DNA of 17,628 nucleotides from NCBI GenBank assembly GCA_018650745.1, contig JABIFK010000762.1, forward strand, positions 1 to 17,628. The letters are read 5' to 3'. This document shows, piece after piece, positions 7,761 through 14,584 of this stretch. The stretch's first letter is position 1. Every line of letters starts with the position of its first letter. The translations under genes and the position numbers were made by a program. The notes below the pieces were generated by a model, which did no database searches, had not been told where the DNA came from, and was given only the letters and a program-made list of their open reading frames with translations. This stretch comes from Candidatus Latescibacterota bacterium. Lineage in GTDB: Bacteria; Latescibacterota; UBA2968.

Positions 7761-9482
7761 ATGGACAGACGTACCGTTCTGGCCTTTGCACTTATTGGTC
7801 TCATTCTCGTGCTTATGCCATATTACATGCGGTGGATTTACGGCGATTCCTATGAAGAGTCACAATTCGTCACTGATGATGTTCAAACTCTGCCTCCTGA
7901 TATCCCTTCTTCGCAAAATAGACAAACGGATCCCACGCGTTCTTCAGAACTCAAGGCTGCTCCTCAAATTGACAACACCGCATCATCTTCGGATCAGACA
8001 CTGCCGGTTGCCAATCTCAGCTTCGAACCCAAAGACATTGTTGTTGATACCGAACGCTTTCAAGCAACGATTTCTACCAAAGGCGGATTGATTACTAGTT
8101 GGAAACTTAAGACCTATTTGACTCGGTCTGGTGAATGGCTAGAGCTCATATCTGATGGTGGACATGGGTTAGGCACTTCCATTCAGGATTTCTCTCTAGA
8201 TAACCTTGAGTTCCGAACATCTGATACACGTCTTGAATTACTTGGAGACCGCCAAGAAGAATTGGTCCTGCGGGCAAACAGCTCTCACGGTGTTGTTGAA
8301 AAGCGGATGCGTTTCCAAGGTAATCGGTATCATATTCAACTTTCTGTATCCGTTGACAACTTGCCTCGCGATGCTGACCTCAGTGTTCAATGGAAAGGTT
8401 CTTTGGCAGACACAGAAGAAACTGCTGGTGAAGCCGGTGGGTTCTACGCAACCAATTATGAGCAAGTCGTTACCTATGCTGGTGGAGAAGTTGAGATTTG
8501 GGACTTTGATCGTATTCAAGATGTCGAAGAACCTCCCAGCGGCCAAATCACCTGGGTTGGAATTCGGAACAAATATTTTTTATCTGCATTGATTCCCTCC
8601 GAAGGACGTTATGTTTTGAAGCTGGATGCTGAATCTGTGACCACCCCCCTCGGCAGCACACATCCTAATTTTAACGTTGACCTTGTTTCTGACAATCCTG
8701 AGAATGTCATGAATCTCGATCTTTATATTGGTCCTATTTCCTATACCGACTTGCGCAGTCAAAATGAATCGCTTGATGGCAATGTTCGTGAACTGGACTT
8801 AGATGAATTTGTTGACTACGGACCTTCTTTTTTACGCACCATACTCAAACCTGTTACCATTCTCATTGTTCAACTGTTTTTGGCGATCCACCAACTTGTC
8901 CCCAATTACGGTGTTGTTATCATTTTGTTCTCGCTTATCGTTAAGATCGTCGTCTTCCCTCTTACCCACAAGAGTTTGGAATCTGCTGCTAAGATGCAAC
9001 AACTCCAGCCCAAGATCGCTGAACTCAAAGAGAAAATCAAAGATTCTCAAAAAATGAATCAAGCAATGATGAAACTATATAAGGATGAAAAGATCAACCC
9101 CCTGGGTGGGTGTTTGCCTATGGTGCTTCAGATGCCGATTCTTTTCTCTCTTTTCTCTCTTTTTCGTGGGACAATAGAACTACGGCATGCTGACTTTGTT
9201 TGGTGGATTACAGATCTTTCACAACCTGATACCTTGATGATCGCTGGATTTGGGTTGCATGTCTTACCTTTGTTGATGGGTATCTCCATGTTCATTCAGC
9301 AGAAGATGACAATGAAAGATCCCAAACAGGCTGCGCTTGTCTACATTATGCCCGTTTTCCTGACCTACATATTTTGGACAATGTCATCAGGTTTGGTATT
9401 CTATTACACGCTTTACAATGTCTCCACGCTTGCTCAACAGATTATTATGGAGCGAACCAAAACGCTCTTGGCAGCTAAATAG
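7761..9482 (+). CDS. yidC: Membrane protein insertase YidC
   Basis: Inner-membrane insertase/chaperone acting alone or with SecYEG. It has 573 residues. TM1 is at about 5-25 (TVLAFALIGLILVLMPYYM), then a Ser/Gln/Pro-rich linker and the large periplasmic beta domain (about 90-340) found in diderm YidC. The conserved membrane core covers about 360-565, with TM segments near 358-380, 384-402, 450-470, 492-513 and 525-550. The charged cytosolic hairpin KMQQLQPKIAELKEKIKDSQ is at 411-430. The groove Arg of E. coli YidC appears as Lys395 (IVKIVVFPL), a conservative change. The ATG at 7761 has a strong AGAAGGA site (7748-7754). A TATAAT at 7741-7746 lacks a -35. mnmE follows after 11 bp. Confidence 0.97.
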   Translation: MDRRTVLAFALIGLILVLMPYYMRWIYGDSYEESQFVTDDVQTLPPDIPSSQNRQTDPTRSSELKAAPQIDNTASSSDQTLPVANLSFEPKDIVVDTERFQATISTKGGLITSWKLKTYLTRSGEWLELISDGGHGLGTSIQDFSLDNLEFRTSDTRLELLGDRQEELVLRANSSHGVVEKRMRFQGNRYHIQLSVSVDNLPRDADLSVQWKGSLADTEETAGEAGGFYATNYEQVVTYAGGEVEIWDFDRIQDVEEPPSGQITWVGIRNKYFLSALIPSEGRYVLKLDAESVTTPLGSTHPNFNVDLVSDNPENVMNLDLYIGPISYTDLRSQNESLDGNVRELDLDEFVDYGPSFLRTILKPVTILIVQLFLAIHQLVPNYGVVIILFSLIVKIVVFPLTHKSLESAAKMQQLQPKIAELKEKIKDSQKMNQAMMKLYKDEKINPLGGCLPMVLQMPILFSLFSLFRGTIELRHADFVWWITDLSQPDTLMIAGFGLHVLPLLMGISMFIQQKMTMKDPKQAALVYIMPVFLTYIFWTMSSGLVFYYTLYNVSTLAQQIIMERTKTLLAAK

Positions 9483-9493
9483 GACACCGCGCA

Positions 9494-10852
9494 ATGATGC
9501 GCTCATCTGATACGGACACAATTGTTGCAATTGCCACTGCACCCGGTGAAGGTGCTATTGGCATTGTTCGTTTGAGTGGGCCCCAAGCGATCTTCCTTTC
9601 TGATCAATGTTATCGTGGTCGTATTCGTTTACAAGACGCAACACCCCGCACACTTTCTTATGGGCATTTTATTTCTTCTGGCCAGGACCTCGACGAGGTC
9701 CTGGCCTCTGTTATGTACGCACCCAACTCATACACAGGTGAAGACACTGTCGAATTCAACTGCCACGGCGGGCCTTTTCTTTTACGCCGTGTTGTTGAAT
9801 CCCTTGTTATCCTGGGTGCTCGTGTGGCGCTTCCTGGGGAATTCACCAAACGTGCTTTTCTAAATGGAAAATTGGACCTCTCCCAAGCTCAAGCTGTTGC
9901 TGATATGATAGCAGCGCCTTCTGAACTGAGTCTCCAATCTGCCTACTTCCAACTCCGCGGAGGTCTCAAAAAACGTTTTAACACGATGTCTGAAAGTTTG
10001 CTGCAAGTAGCCATGCTCCTAGAGGCCGGTTTAGATTTTTCTGAAGACGTTCAAATTGATATCGATCGCGTTCGGATATCCCTTCAACACACACTATCCG
10101 AAATCGAACTGTTGGTCTCCTCTTATCACCAAGGCAAACTCATTCGGGAGGGTGTTCTTGTTGCTCTTGTTGGCAAACCCAATGTTGGCAAATCCAGTTT
10201 GATGAACAGGCTTCTTGAAGAGGACCGTGCCATTGTCACTGATATTCCTGGGACCACGCGTGATACCATTGAGGAAGCTATTGACCTTGAAGGTATCCGT
10301 GCTACGCTCGTTGACACTGCGGGTATACGTGAAACAACGGACCCCGTTGAGCGTGAAGGTGCACGTCGATCACGGCAGTTTATTGAACGCGCCGATCTTG
10401 TGTTGTTTATCGTTGACGGTTCTCTCCCACCCTCACCTGATGACGAGGTCCTTTTAACCCGTTCTGACCTGAGTGCTGGGTTCTTGGTTCTCAATAAATC
10501 GGATCTCAATATTCATTCTGACTGGAACACTTTTTTGTCTGCCAAAAGAATCGTTATATCTGCGCTTGATGGCTCCGGCATACCAAATCTTCGTCAGTGT
10601 ATCCGAGAAAGGCTCATTGGTCAAACCGTTCTCTCTACCGAGATCATTACTCAAGAACGTCAGATGCTTGCATTGAAACAAGGACAAGATGGCTTGCTTC
10701 ATGCTCTTGAGAGCCTTGAGCTTGGCAACCCTGGTGAGCTTATCGCAATGGATGTTCGCATTGCTTTGGATGCGCTTTCGGATATAATTGGGGAAACCAC
10801 TGCTGACGATGTTCTTGATCAGATCTTTTCCACCTTTTGTATTGGCAAGTAG
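9494..10852 (+). CDS. mnmE: tRNA modification GTPase MnmE
   Basis: GTPase that with MnmG makes the 5-carboxymethylaminomethyl-type modification of U34 in certain tRNAs. It has 452 residues, the normal length. The N-terminal tetrahydrofolate-binding domain (IAAIATAPGEGAIGIVRLSG-like start) is followed by a helical domain with an embedded G domain: G1 GKPNVGKSS (227-235), G2 DIPGTTRD (250-257), G3 DTAG (274-277), G4 NKSD (334-337). The C-terminal CIGK (449-452) carries the catalytic cysteine. Two ATG codons are adjacent (9494 and 9497); AGGA (9481-9484), overlapping the yidC stop, serves either. Its partner gene mnmG, often next door, is not in the window. Codons 63-71 form a perfect palindrome (see findings). 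A parS-like site begins 3 bp after the stop. Confidence 0.97.
   Translation: MMRSSDTDTIVAIATAPGEGAIGIVRLSGPQAIFLSDQCYRGRIRLQDATPRTLSYGHFISSGQDLDEVLASVMYAPNSYTGEDTVEFNCHGGPFLLRRVVESLVILGARVALPGEFTKRAFLNGKLDLSQAQAVADMIAAPSELSLQSAYFQLRGGLKKRFNTMSESLLQVAMLLEAGLDFSEDVQIDIDRVRISLQHTLSEIELLVSSYHQGKLIREGVLVALVGKPNVGKSSLMNRLLEEDRAIVTDIPGTTRDTIEEAIDLEGIRATLVDTAGIRETTDPVEREGARRSRQFIERADLVLFIVDGSLPPSPDDEVLLTRSDLSAGFLVLNKSDLNIHSDWNTFLSAKRIVISALDGSGIPNLRQCIRERLIGQTVLSTEIITQERQMLALKQGQDGLLHALESLELGNPGELIAMDVRIALDALSDIIGETTADDVLDQIFSTFCIGK
9680..9706 (+). repeat. Perfect 27-nt palindrome inside mnmE
   Basis: Arms 9680-9692 and 9694-9706 are exact reverse complements (13 bp) around a single base. It coincides exactly with nine codons (Gly63 to Ala71), all ending in G or C, unlike the mixed codon use around them. 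No terminator-type T-run follows on the plus strand. Confidence 0.9.
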
Positions 10853-10854
10853 AG

Positions 10855-10870
10855 TGTTTCACGCGAAACA
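10855..10870. promoter_or_regulatory. parS: parS-like ParB-binding site 1
   Basis: TGTTTCACGCGAAACA, one mismatch from the parS consensus TGTTTCACGTGAAACA. It lies 3 bp after the mnmE stop. Confidence 0.8.
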
Positions 10871-10912
10871 TCGACAAGGGTCGGTATTACTGGCTGAGTT
10901 AATTTGAAAACA

Positions 10913-10928
10913 TGTTTCACGTGAAACA
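10913..10928. promoter_or_regulatory. parS: parS ParB-binding site 2 (perfect)
   Basis: TGTTTCACGTGAAACA, identical to the parS consensus and palindromic to 18 bp (10912-10929). It lies 58 bp from site 1, just before the mnmE operon terminator. Confidence 0.93.
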
Positions 10929-10938
10929 TTGTGATTGG

Positions 10939-10965
10939 GGCATTCGTTGTGAATGCCTTTTTTTT
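10939..10965 (+). terminator. Intrinsic terminator after mnmE
   Basis: GGCATTC (10939-10945), a 5-nt loop, GAATGCC (10951-10957), then eight T (10958-10965). It ends the rpmH-rnpA-yidC-mnmE operon immediately after the second parS site. Confidence 0.88.
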
Positions 10966-11251
10966 GTGTCCAAGTTCTTCAGATAATCATATGTTGAGCA
11001 GATATGATACGTCTCCCTTGTATTATTGCAGTGAGGCCAACCACCCCGCCTAAACTGGGTTGTTCGAGGGTAACAGAGGATTAACTAGACTTCGATTAGC
11101 CTTTGGCTCTGATCACCGGATTTCTGGTAGTTGAACTGGAGTTGATTCGAGGGTTTGCATGTTGTATCTTCAATGTGGGGTTGTTCGCCCGACAGACGTG
11201 TCTATTGTTCAACTTGCCCGTTCACATAGGATTTAAGTAACAAGACAGTTG
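10966..11251. other. Gene-free spacer where mnmG often lies
   Basis: No gene, no recognisable mnmG remnant (for example no GGGHAG-type start) and no strong promoter seen. TTGTTC (11207-11212) with TAGGAT further on is at best a weak promoter for the next gene. Confidence 0.4.
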
Positions 11252-12335
11252 ATGACACTTGCCAGAACAACGCTTCAGGATCTACCGCCCACCCAGGTTT
11301 CCGTGATGCTGGCTGAATGCGGTCGGTTGAAGAACGCCGGGGTGAAAAGCATTTCAATTGATCAGTTGCGTGAAACGGACAGTTCTTGTATTGCTGTTCT
11401 GACTCTGTTCTACTCCTCGGGCGTTCTGGACATGATTCCCGCTCACCTGTTTGTCAAATCAGCAGAATGGCACGGGACAAAGCATGCTTTGGAAGTCGAC
11501 TTTTATCAACCTGTGGGACCCTTGATCCTGGATGGTATTCTACTTGAGTGTTATGGTTTTCGTTCTTCGGTAGATTCTGGGATATATTGTATTTTATTGG
11601 AAGATAAATCTCAGACGCATATCTTGAGTCCTAACCTGGACGATATCGGTTGGTACAAGAGTGAATATGAGTCTAAAATTGTAGGACAACTCGTAGACGG
11701 TTTCGCTGATGTTCACAGCTTGTTTTGGGGTGTTCGCGGTGTGGAACTCGGTAACTCGACGCCTGATGAGCTCTTGCTGGACGAAGAGATGATACGCGGT
11801 GAATCAACCTTTACTTCTTCTGAAGTCAGTCTCTTTCTTGACCGGTTTGGCGATAGATTGGGCAGCAAATTTCACAACATATTTCGCGAAGTCAGTGAAG
11901 TCTATCCAGACCTTATTGTTGACAGAATCATGGATCGGTCAAATCTAACCCTCACACATCGAGATCCTCACCCCGGCACTGTTTTGGTACCTAAGCTGCC
12001 TGAGAAAAATCGCGCCGTTATTGTTGACTGGGCTAATTGTTGCCGAGGAGTCGGTGTGCATGATTTGGCAACACATATCCCCCTATTGGCACCGAACTGT
12101 CCGCAATGCAATGGAAGTGGATCTCTTGCGCAGATATCACGACAGGCTTTGCTCGTCCGGTGTGAGTGACTACGATTGGGATCAGTGTTGGTATGACTAC
12201 CGTCTTGGTGCCATTGGGTGGTTAAATCGACGAATAAAGCACTCCCCATTTGGCTGTGCTGTTGGGTTGCTGATCAGTGATAACTGTATCAACGCATTTG
12301 ATGACTTGGGCTGTGAGGGTCTACTCCCTGCTTAA
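11252..12335 (+). pseudogene. Kinase-like gene (APH/EcKL type), broken by a frameshift
   Basis: Resembles small-molecule kinases of the aminoglycoside-phosphotransferase fold, closest in pattern to EcKL/DUF1679 phosphotransferases. Visible family features include LTLFY, PAHLFVK (Lys69, nucleotide-binding candidate), FYQPVGP, LLEDKS, DVHSLFW, the catalytic loop HRDPHPGTVL (236-245) and IVDWANCCRGVGVHDLATHI (DFG-like Asp259). The first frame then goes out of register and stops at 12169 after a nonsense tail. The missing C-terminal part (VRNAMEVDLLRRYHDRL, then DYDWDQCWYDYRLGAIGWL) continues in the +1 frame to 12335. The shift fits one extra C in CCCCC at 12079-12083; with four C the reading is HIPYWHRTVRNAMEVDLLRRYH, as expected, and the protein would be about 360 residues. 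Thr243 replaces the usual metal-binding Asn. The start could also be the TTG at 11249; the ribosome site is weak. Substrate unknown. Confidence 0.65.
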
Positions 12336-12594
12336 TCCTGGATGGTGCTCCAGCAAACCTATATTGATTTCTGCACTTTTCACTCTCATTTGTTTTTCTG
12401 CTAGTAATGATTTGCACGCACTCTAACTTGGAACATGTCGCTGACTCTCGGATGTTTTTAGTTGTATCTGTTTAGTTGATGGCTGGTTTGGTATATGGGC
12501 ACCTTTTTCAAGCAGGATTGATGTTGGACAGGTGGCCTGTTGCATACTTGGTTTTACCAATTGTTGCATGGACTACTCATATTTAAGGATGTGT
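12336..12594 (+). other. Spacer before rsmG
   Basis: No gene recognised. It holds a small hairpin CTGGA/TCCAG at about 12340-12355 without a T-run. An upstream in-frame extension of rsmG back to 12532 has Cys-rich, unfamiliar residues and no ribosome site, so I do not count it as coding. Confidence 0.4.
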
Positions 12595-13245
12595 ATGATT
12601 ACAGGATTCGAGACTGTTGTTCAAAAGGCTTTTGGCGTTCAGTTGACCCCGAAGCAAGTGCGGAACCTCACTGGATATGTTTCGCTCTTGAGGGACTGGT
12701 CTGTGCGTGTTCGACTCATCTCAAAAGGTGACCGTGACTCGATTTGGGAGAGACACATTATTGATTGTTTGGCTGCTGTACCCTCATTGCCATCAACTGG
12801 GACACTCTTGGATTTTGGATCTGGTGCTGGTTTGCCTGGAATCCCACTTGCGATTGTGCTGCCCCAAATCCAAGTTCATCTCCTCGAACCAGCGCGAATG
12901 AAGGCTCTGTTCTTGAACCAAGTTGTCAAAGACTTAGGCCTCAGCAATGTTACAGTTTTGCGTGCCCGCTCAGAAGAACTCATTCAGGATGGTGATTTCC
13001 GCGAGAAGTACGAATACATTATTGCTCGAGCAGTATCTGCTCTCCCCAATCTTTGGAATATGGCAAGCCCTCTTTTGTCTCCCTCTGGTGAGTTGGTCGC
13101 GCTCAAAGGTCCAAACGTTGATGAAGAATTGATCGGTTTGCCTCAAGAAGATCTCCACCGTGATATACGATCTTACACTTTGCCTTTGGCCCACAGAGAA
13201 AGAACATTGGTGACTTTGCGCCATGTTTCACGTGAAACATTTTGA
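12595..13245 (+). CDS. rsmG: 16S rRNA (guanine-N7) methyltransferase RsmG (GidB)
   Basis: SAM-dependent methyltransferase that makes m7G in the 530 loop of 16S rRNA. With the start I choose it has 216 residues, close to the usual 205-240. The SAM-binding motif LLDFGSGAGLPGIPLAI (71-87), the acidic strand VHLLEPARMKALFL and IIARAVSALPNL match the family. Start: ATG at 12595 has AAGGA (12585-12589) 5 nt upstream; ATG codons at 12568 and 12589 and the longer frame from 12532 lack this. The last codons (HVSRETF) are encoded by a perfect parS site, a known arrangement at rsmG 3' ends. In many bacteria mnmG precedes and parAB follow; neither is here. Confidence 0.95.
   Translation: MITGFETVVQKAFGVQLTPKQVRNLTGYVSLLRDWSVRVRLISKGDRDSIWERHIIDCLAAVPSLPSTGTLLDFGSGAGLPGIPLAIVLPQIQVHLLEPARMKALFLNQVVKDLGLSNVTVLRARSEELIQDGDFREKYEYIIARAVSALPNLWNMASPLLSPSGELVALKGPNVDEELIGLPQEDLHRDIRSYTLPLAHRERTLVTLRHVSRETF
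13224..13239. promoter_or_regulatory. parS: parS ParB-binding site 3 (perfect, inside rsmG)
   Basis: TGTTTCACGTGAAACA again, palindromic to 18 bp (13223-13240), overlapping the last codons of rsmG and ending 6 bp before the gene's end. Confidence 0.94.
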
Positions 13246-13440
13246 TGATGTTTAGGATTTTAAATAATATCAAGTATTAAATTATATTTAAATTATTGTT
13301 TTTAAGTGATTTGGGAGTGTTTTTGGAAAATTGCTTCTGGAGGGCGGAAATGCGTTGGTGAGGGTAATTGGGTGGGAAAGGTGTGAAAAGCGCCTAAAAC
13401 GAGAATATGGACGTTAGAAGGGGATTTGAAGAATAAAGCA
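13246..13440. other. AT-rich then G-rich spacer after rsmG
   Basis: No parA start or other gene is visible. 13257-13305 is strongly AT-rich; 13310-13430 is G-rich on the plus strand without coding character. Confidence 0.45.
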
Positions 13441-13480
13441 TAAAAAATGGCCAGCTCATCATAATGAGCTGGCCATTTTC
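13441..13480. terminator. Bidirectional terminator between rsmG and the XRE gene
   Basis: Perfect 16-bp stem: AAAATGGCCAGCTCAT (13444-13459) pairs with 13464-13479 around a 4-nt loop. On the minus strand it runs into six T (better as terminator of the XRE gene); on the plus strand into TTTTCTTG, so it may also end rsmG transcripts. Confidence 0.85.
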
Positions 13481-13510
13481 TTGTGTGGGACGATAAAAAA
13501 GTATGACCGG

Positions 13511-14008
13511 TTAGATTTCTCCCAGGAAAGTCTTGGCAGTGGTGATCAGAACCTGGAGTTGCTGAGGGTTCATTTTGCTCGCGAGTTGAATGAGTTCTGG
13601 AATGTTCTGGTTAGACATCTGGCCACCCTGTTCGAGCGCATCTCGCCAAGACTTGTTCTTGAGTGCCCGGCGAATGTTGGGGCTTTGAAGTGCTTTGGCG
13701 GTGTTGGCATCGAGAAACTTTTTTTCTAAGACTTGGCTGATGACAGGGTCTGTCATCAATTTTTCCATTTGGGTGAAGAGTTGTTGGGCTTCTTTGGTTT
13801 GTGTTCGCTCTTTGTAAGCAGATATAAGTAGTTTACGTGGGTCAAGGTCCAGTGCTTCTGCAAGAAGCAGGCTGCGCTCATCAGAGGGCACGCGCTCCCC
13901 TTTCTCAATTTGACCTATGTATGTGCCCCAAACACCAATAGCTTCACCGAGGGAGGCCTGACTGAAACGACTGCCTCGTGCCTTCTTAATTGTTTCACCA
14001 AACCGCAT
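13511..14008 (-). CDS. XRE-family helix-turn-helix regulator
   Basis: A 165-residue protein. Residues about 1-65 form a Cro/CI-type (XRE) helix-turn-helix: FGETIKKARGSRFSQASLGE, then IGVWGTYIGQIEKGERVPS with the recognition helix around TYIGQIEKG. The C-terminal 100 residues are helical and Gln/Asn/Lys-rich (KEAQQLFTQMEKLMTDP...), with no known sensor domain that I recognise. Start: ATG at 14006-14008 has an excellent GGGAGGGG site just upstream; an ATG 14 codons earlier lacks one. It has its own terminator (13441-13480). It is divergent from a strong promoter at 14129-14157, with a 12-bp palindrome between them that could be its operator (inference). It occupies the position where parA often lies, but it is not ParA. 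Confidence 0.85.
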   Translation of the reverse strand: MRFGETIKKARGSRFSQASLGEAIGVWGTYIGQIEKGERVPSDERSLLLAEALDLDPRKLLISAYKERTQTKEAQQLFTQMEKLMTDPVISQVLEKKFLDANTAKALQSPNIRRALKNKSWRDALEQGGQMSNQNIPELIQLASKMNPQQLQVLITTAKTFLGEI

Positions 14009-14048
14009 AAACCCCTCCCACAATGTGCTTTGAAATTGAAAAATCTGC

Positions 14049-14078
14049 ATTTTAATATGATTTGAAAAGATGAAACAA
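14049..14078 (-). promoter_or_regulatory. Possible promoter of the XRE gene
   Basis: On the minus strand TTGTTT (14073-14078), an 18-bp spacer, and TAAAAT (14049-14054, 5 of 6 match). Leader about 35 nt. Confidence 0.45.
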
Positions 14079-14097
14079 GCAAGCTAAATTCTTGAAA

Positions 14098-14109
14098 AAC
14101 ATGCATGTT
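14098..14109. promoter_or_regulatory. Candidate operator palindrome AACATGCATGTT
   Basis: Perfect 12-bp palindrome between the two divergent promoters, 20 bp upstream of the -35 of the plus-strand promoter. A binding site for the neighbouring XRE protein is a reasonable guess only. Confidence 0.35.
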
Positions 14110-14128
14110 ACATGGAAAACATTTCCAC

Positions 14129-14157
14129 TTGACAACACACACTTGGGAGCGTATATT
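14129..14157 (+). promoter_or_regulatory. Strong housekeeping promoter of the structured RNA region
   Basis: TTGACA (14129-14134), 17-bp spacer, TATATT (14152-14157): the same hexamers and spacing as the rpmH promoter. Predicted transcription start about 14163-14166. Confidence 0.75.
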
Positions 14158-14163
14158 TTGGTC

Positions 14164-14379
14164 ACGCTCTCTAGCGCTCCCCACGTAGAGAGCGTTGCAC
14201 ACAAACTAGTGTGTGTTTGTTTGGGCCGTAAGGCCCATAAAAATAAGGAGAAACGCTATTCGGTTCAACCTATTTTTATCCGAATTTACGTTCTCTTTGT
14301 TGGTGGGGAGGGTAAACTGATCTTGCTCTGATTCCCCTTTCTCCCCAGATCGTTAGGGCTTACCCTCCCCATATTTTTT
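14164..14379 (+). ncRNA. Unrecognised structured RNA or leader, about 215 nt
   Basis: No reading frame with a ribosome site, but a run of hairpins. H1: 14164-14173 with 14186-14195 (10 bp). H2: CACAC 14198-14202 with GTGTG 14209-14213, or alternatively ACAAAC with GTTTGT. H3: TGGGCC-GTAA-GGCCCA (14222-14237), a GNRA-type tetraloop. H4: GAGAA/TTCTC (14248-14252, 14291-14295), CG/CG and TTCGG/CCGAA (14259-14263, 14280-14284). H5: GGGGAGGGTAA (14305-14315) with TTACCCTCCCC (14360-14370) plus an inner GATCT/AGATC helix, then six T. The H1 loop CTCCCCAC (14177-14184) is exactly complementary to GTGGGGAG (14303-14310), so H1 could compete with H5. I see no conserved 6S, SRP, RNase P, tmRNA or T-box motifs. 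It may be a stand-alone RNA or the attenuated leader of the next gene. Confidence 0.5.
14305..14379 (+). terminator. Terminator-like hairpin ending the structured RNA
   Basis: An 11-bp perfect outer stem (14305-14315 with 14360-14370), an inner 5-7 bp helix, then ATATTTTTT. The hairpin is longer than usual for a simple terminator. Confidence 0.6.
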
Positions 14380-14584
14380 CTCCCAAGTTGTATTCCCCCA
14401 TGCTTTTCTCTTTTGTTTGTGGCAACAGGCTCTTACGGTCTTAAATCCCGTATTGCTATATAGGTTTATATGTCTGTCGCCTATCAAAGGATGTTGTACA
14501 TCTGATTGGTTTAACAAAGATAGAAAGCTGAGTGCTTCACTTTCTGCTGTTTATATAGTCCCAAATCATAACGAGGCAAAATTC
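14380..14584 (+). other. Spacer between the structured RNA and the coiled-coil gene
   Basis: The open frame that extends upstream from the coiled-coil gene to 14417 has Cys-rich, non-homologous residues and no ribosome site, so I treat it as untranslated. No clear promoter; TATATA near 14456 lacks a good -35. Confidence 0.4.

Noticed and set aside
13991..14004. TGTTTCACCAAACC, a half parS
   Set aside because: Only one half matches and it lies within the XRE coding region.
14244..14270. CGGTTCAACC resembling a tRNA T-arm
   Set aside because: No acceptor stem, anticodon arm or CCA-compatible pairing; the bases fit hairpin 4 better.
14092..14331. 79-residue plus-strand frame
   Set aside because: Begins upstream of the promoter -10, has no ribosome site, and covers the hairpin-rich RNA region.
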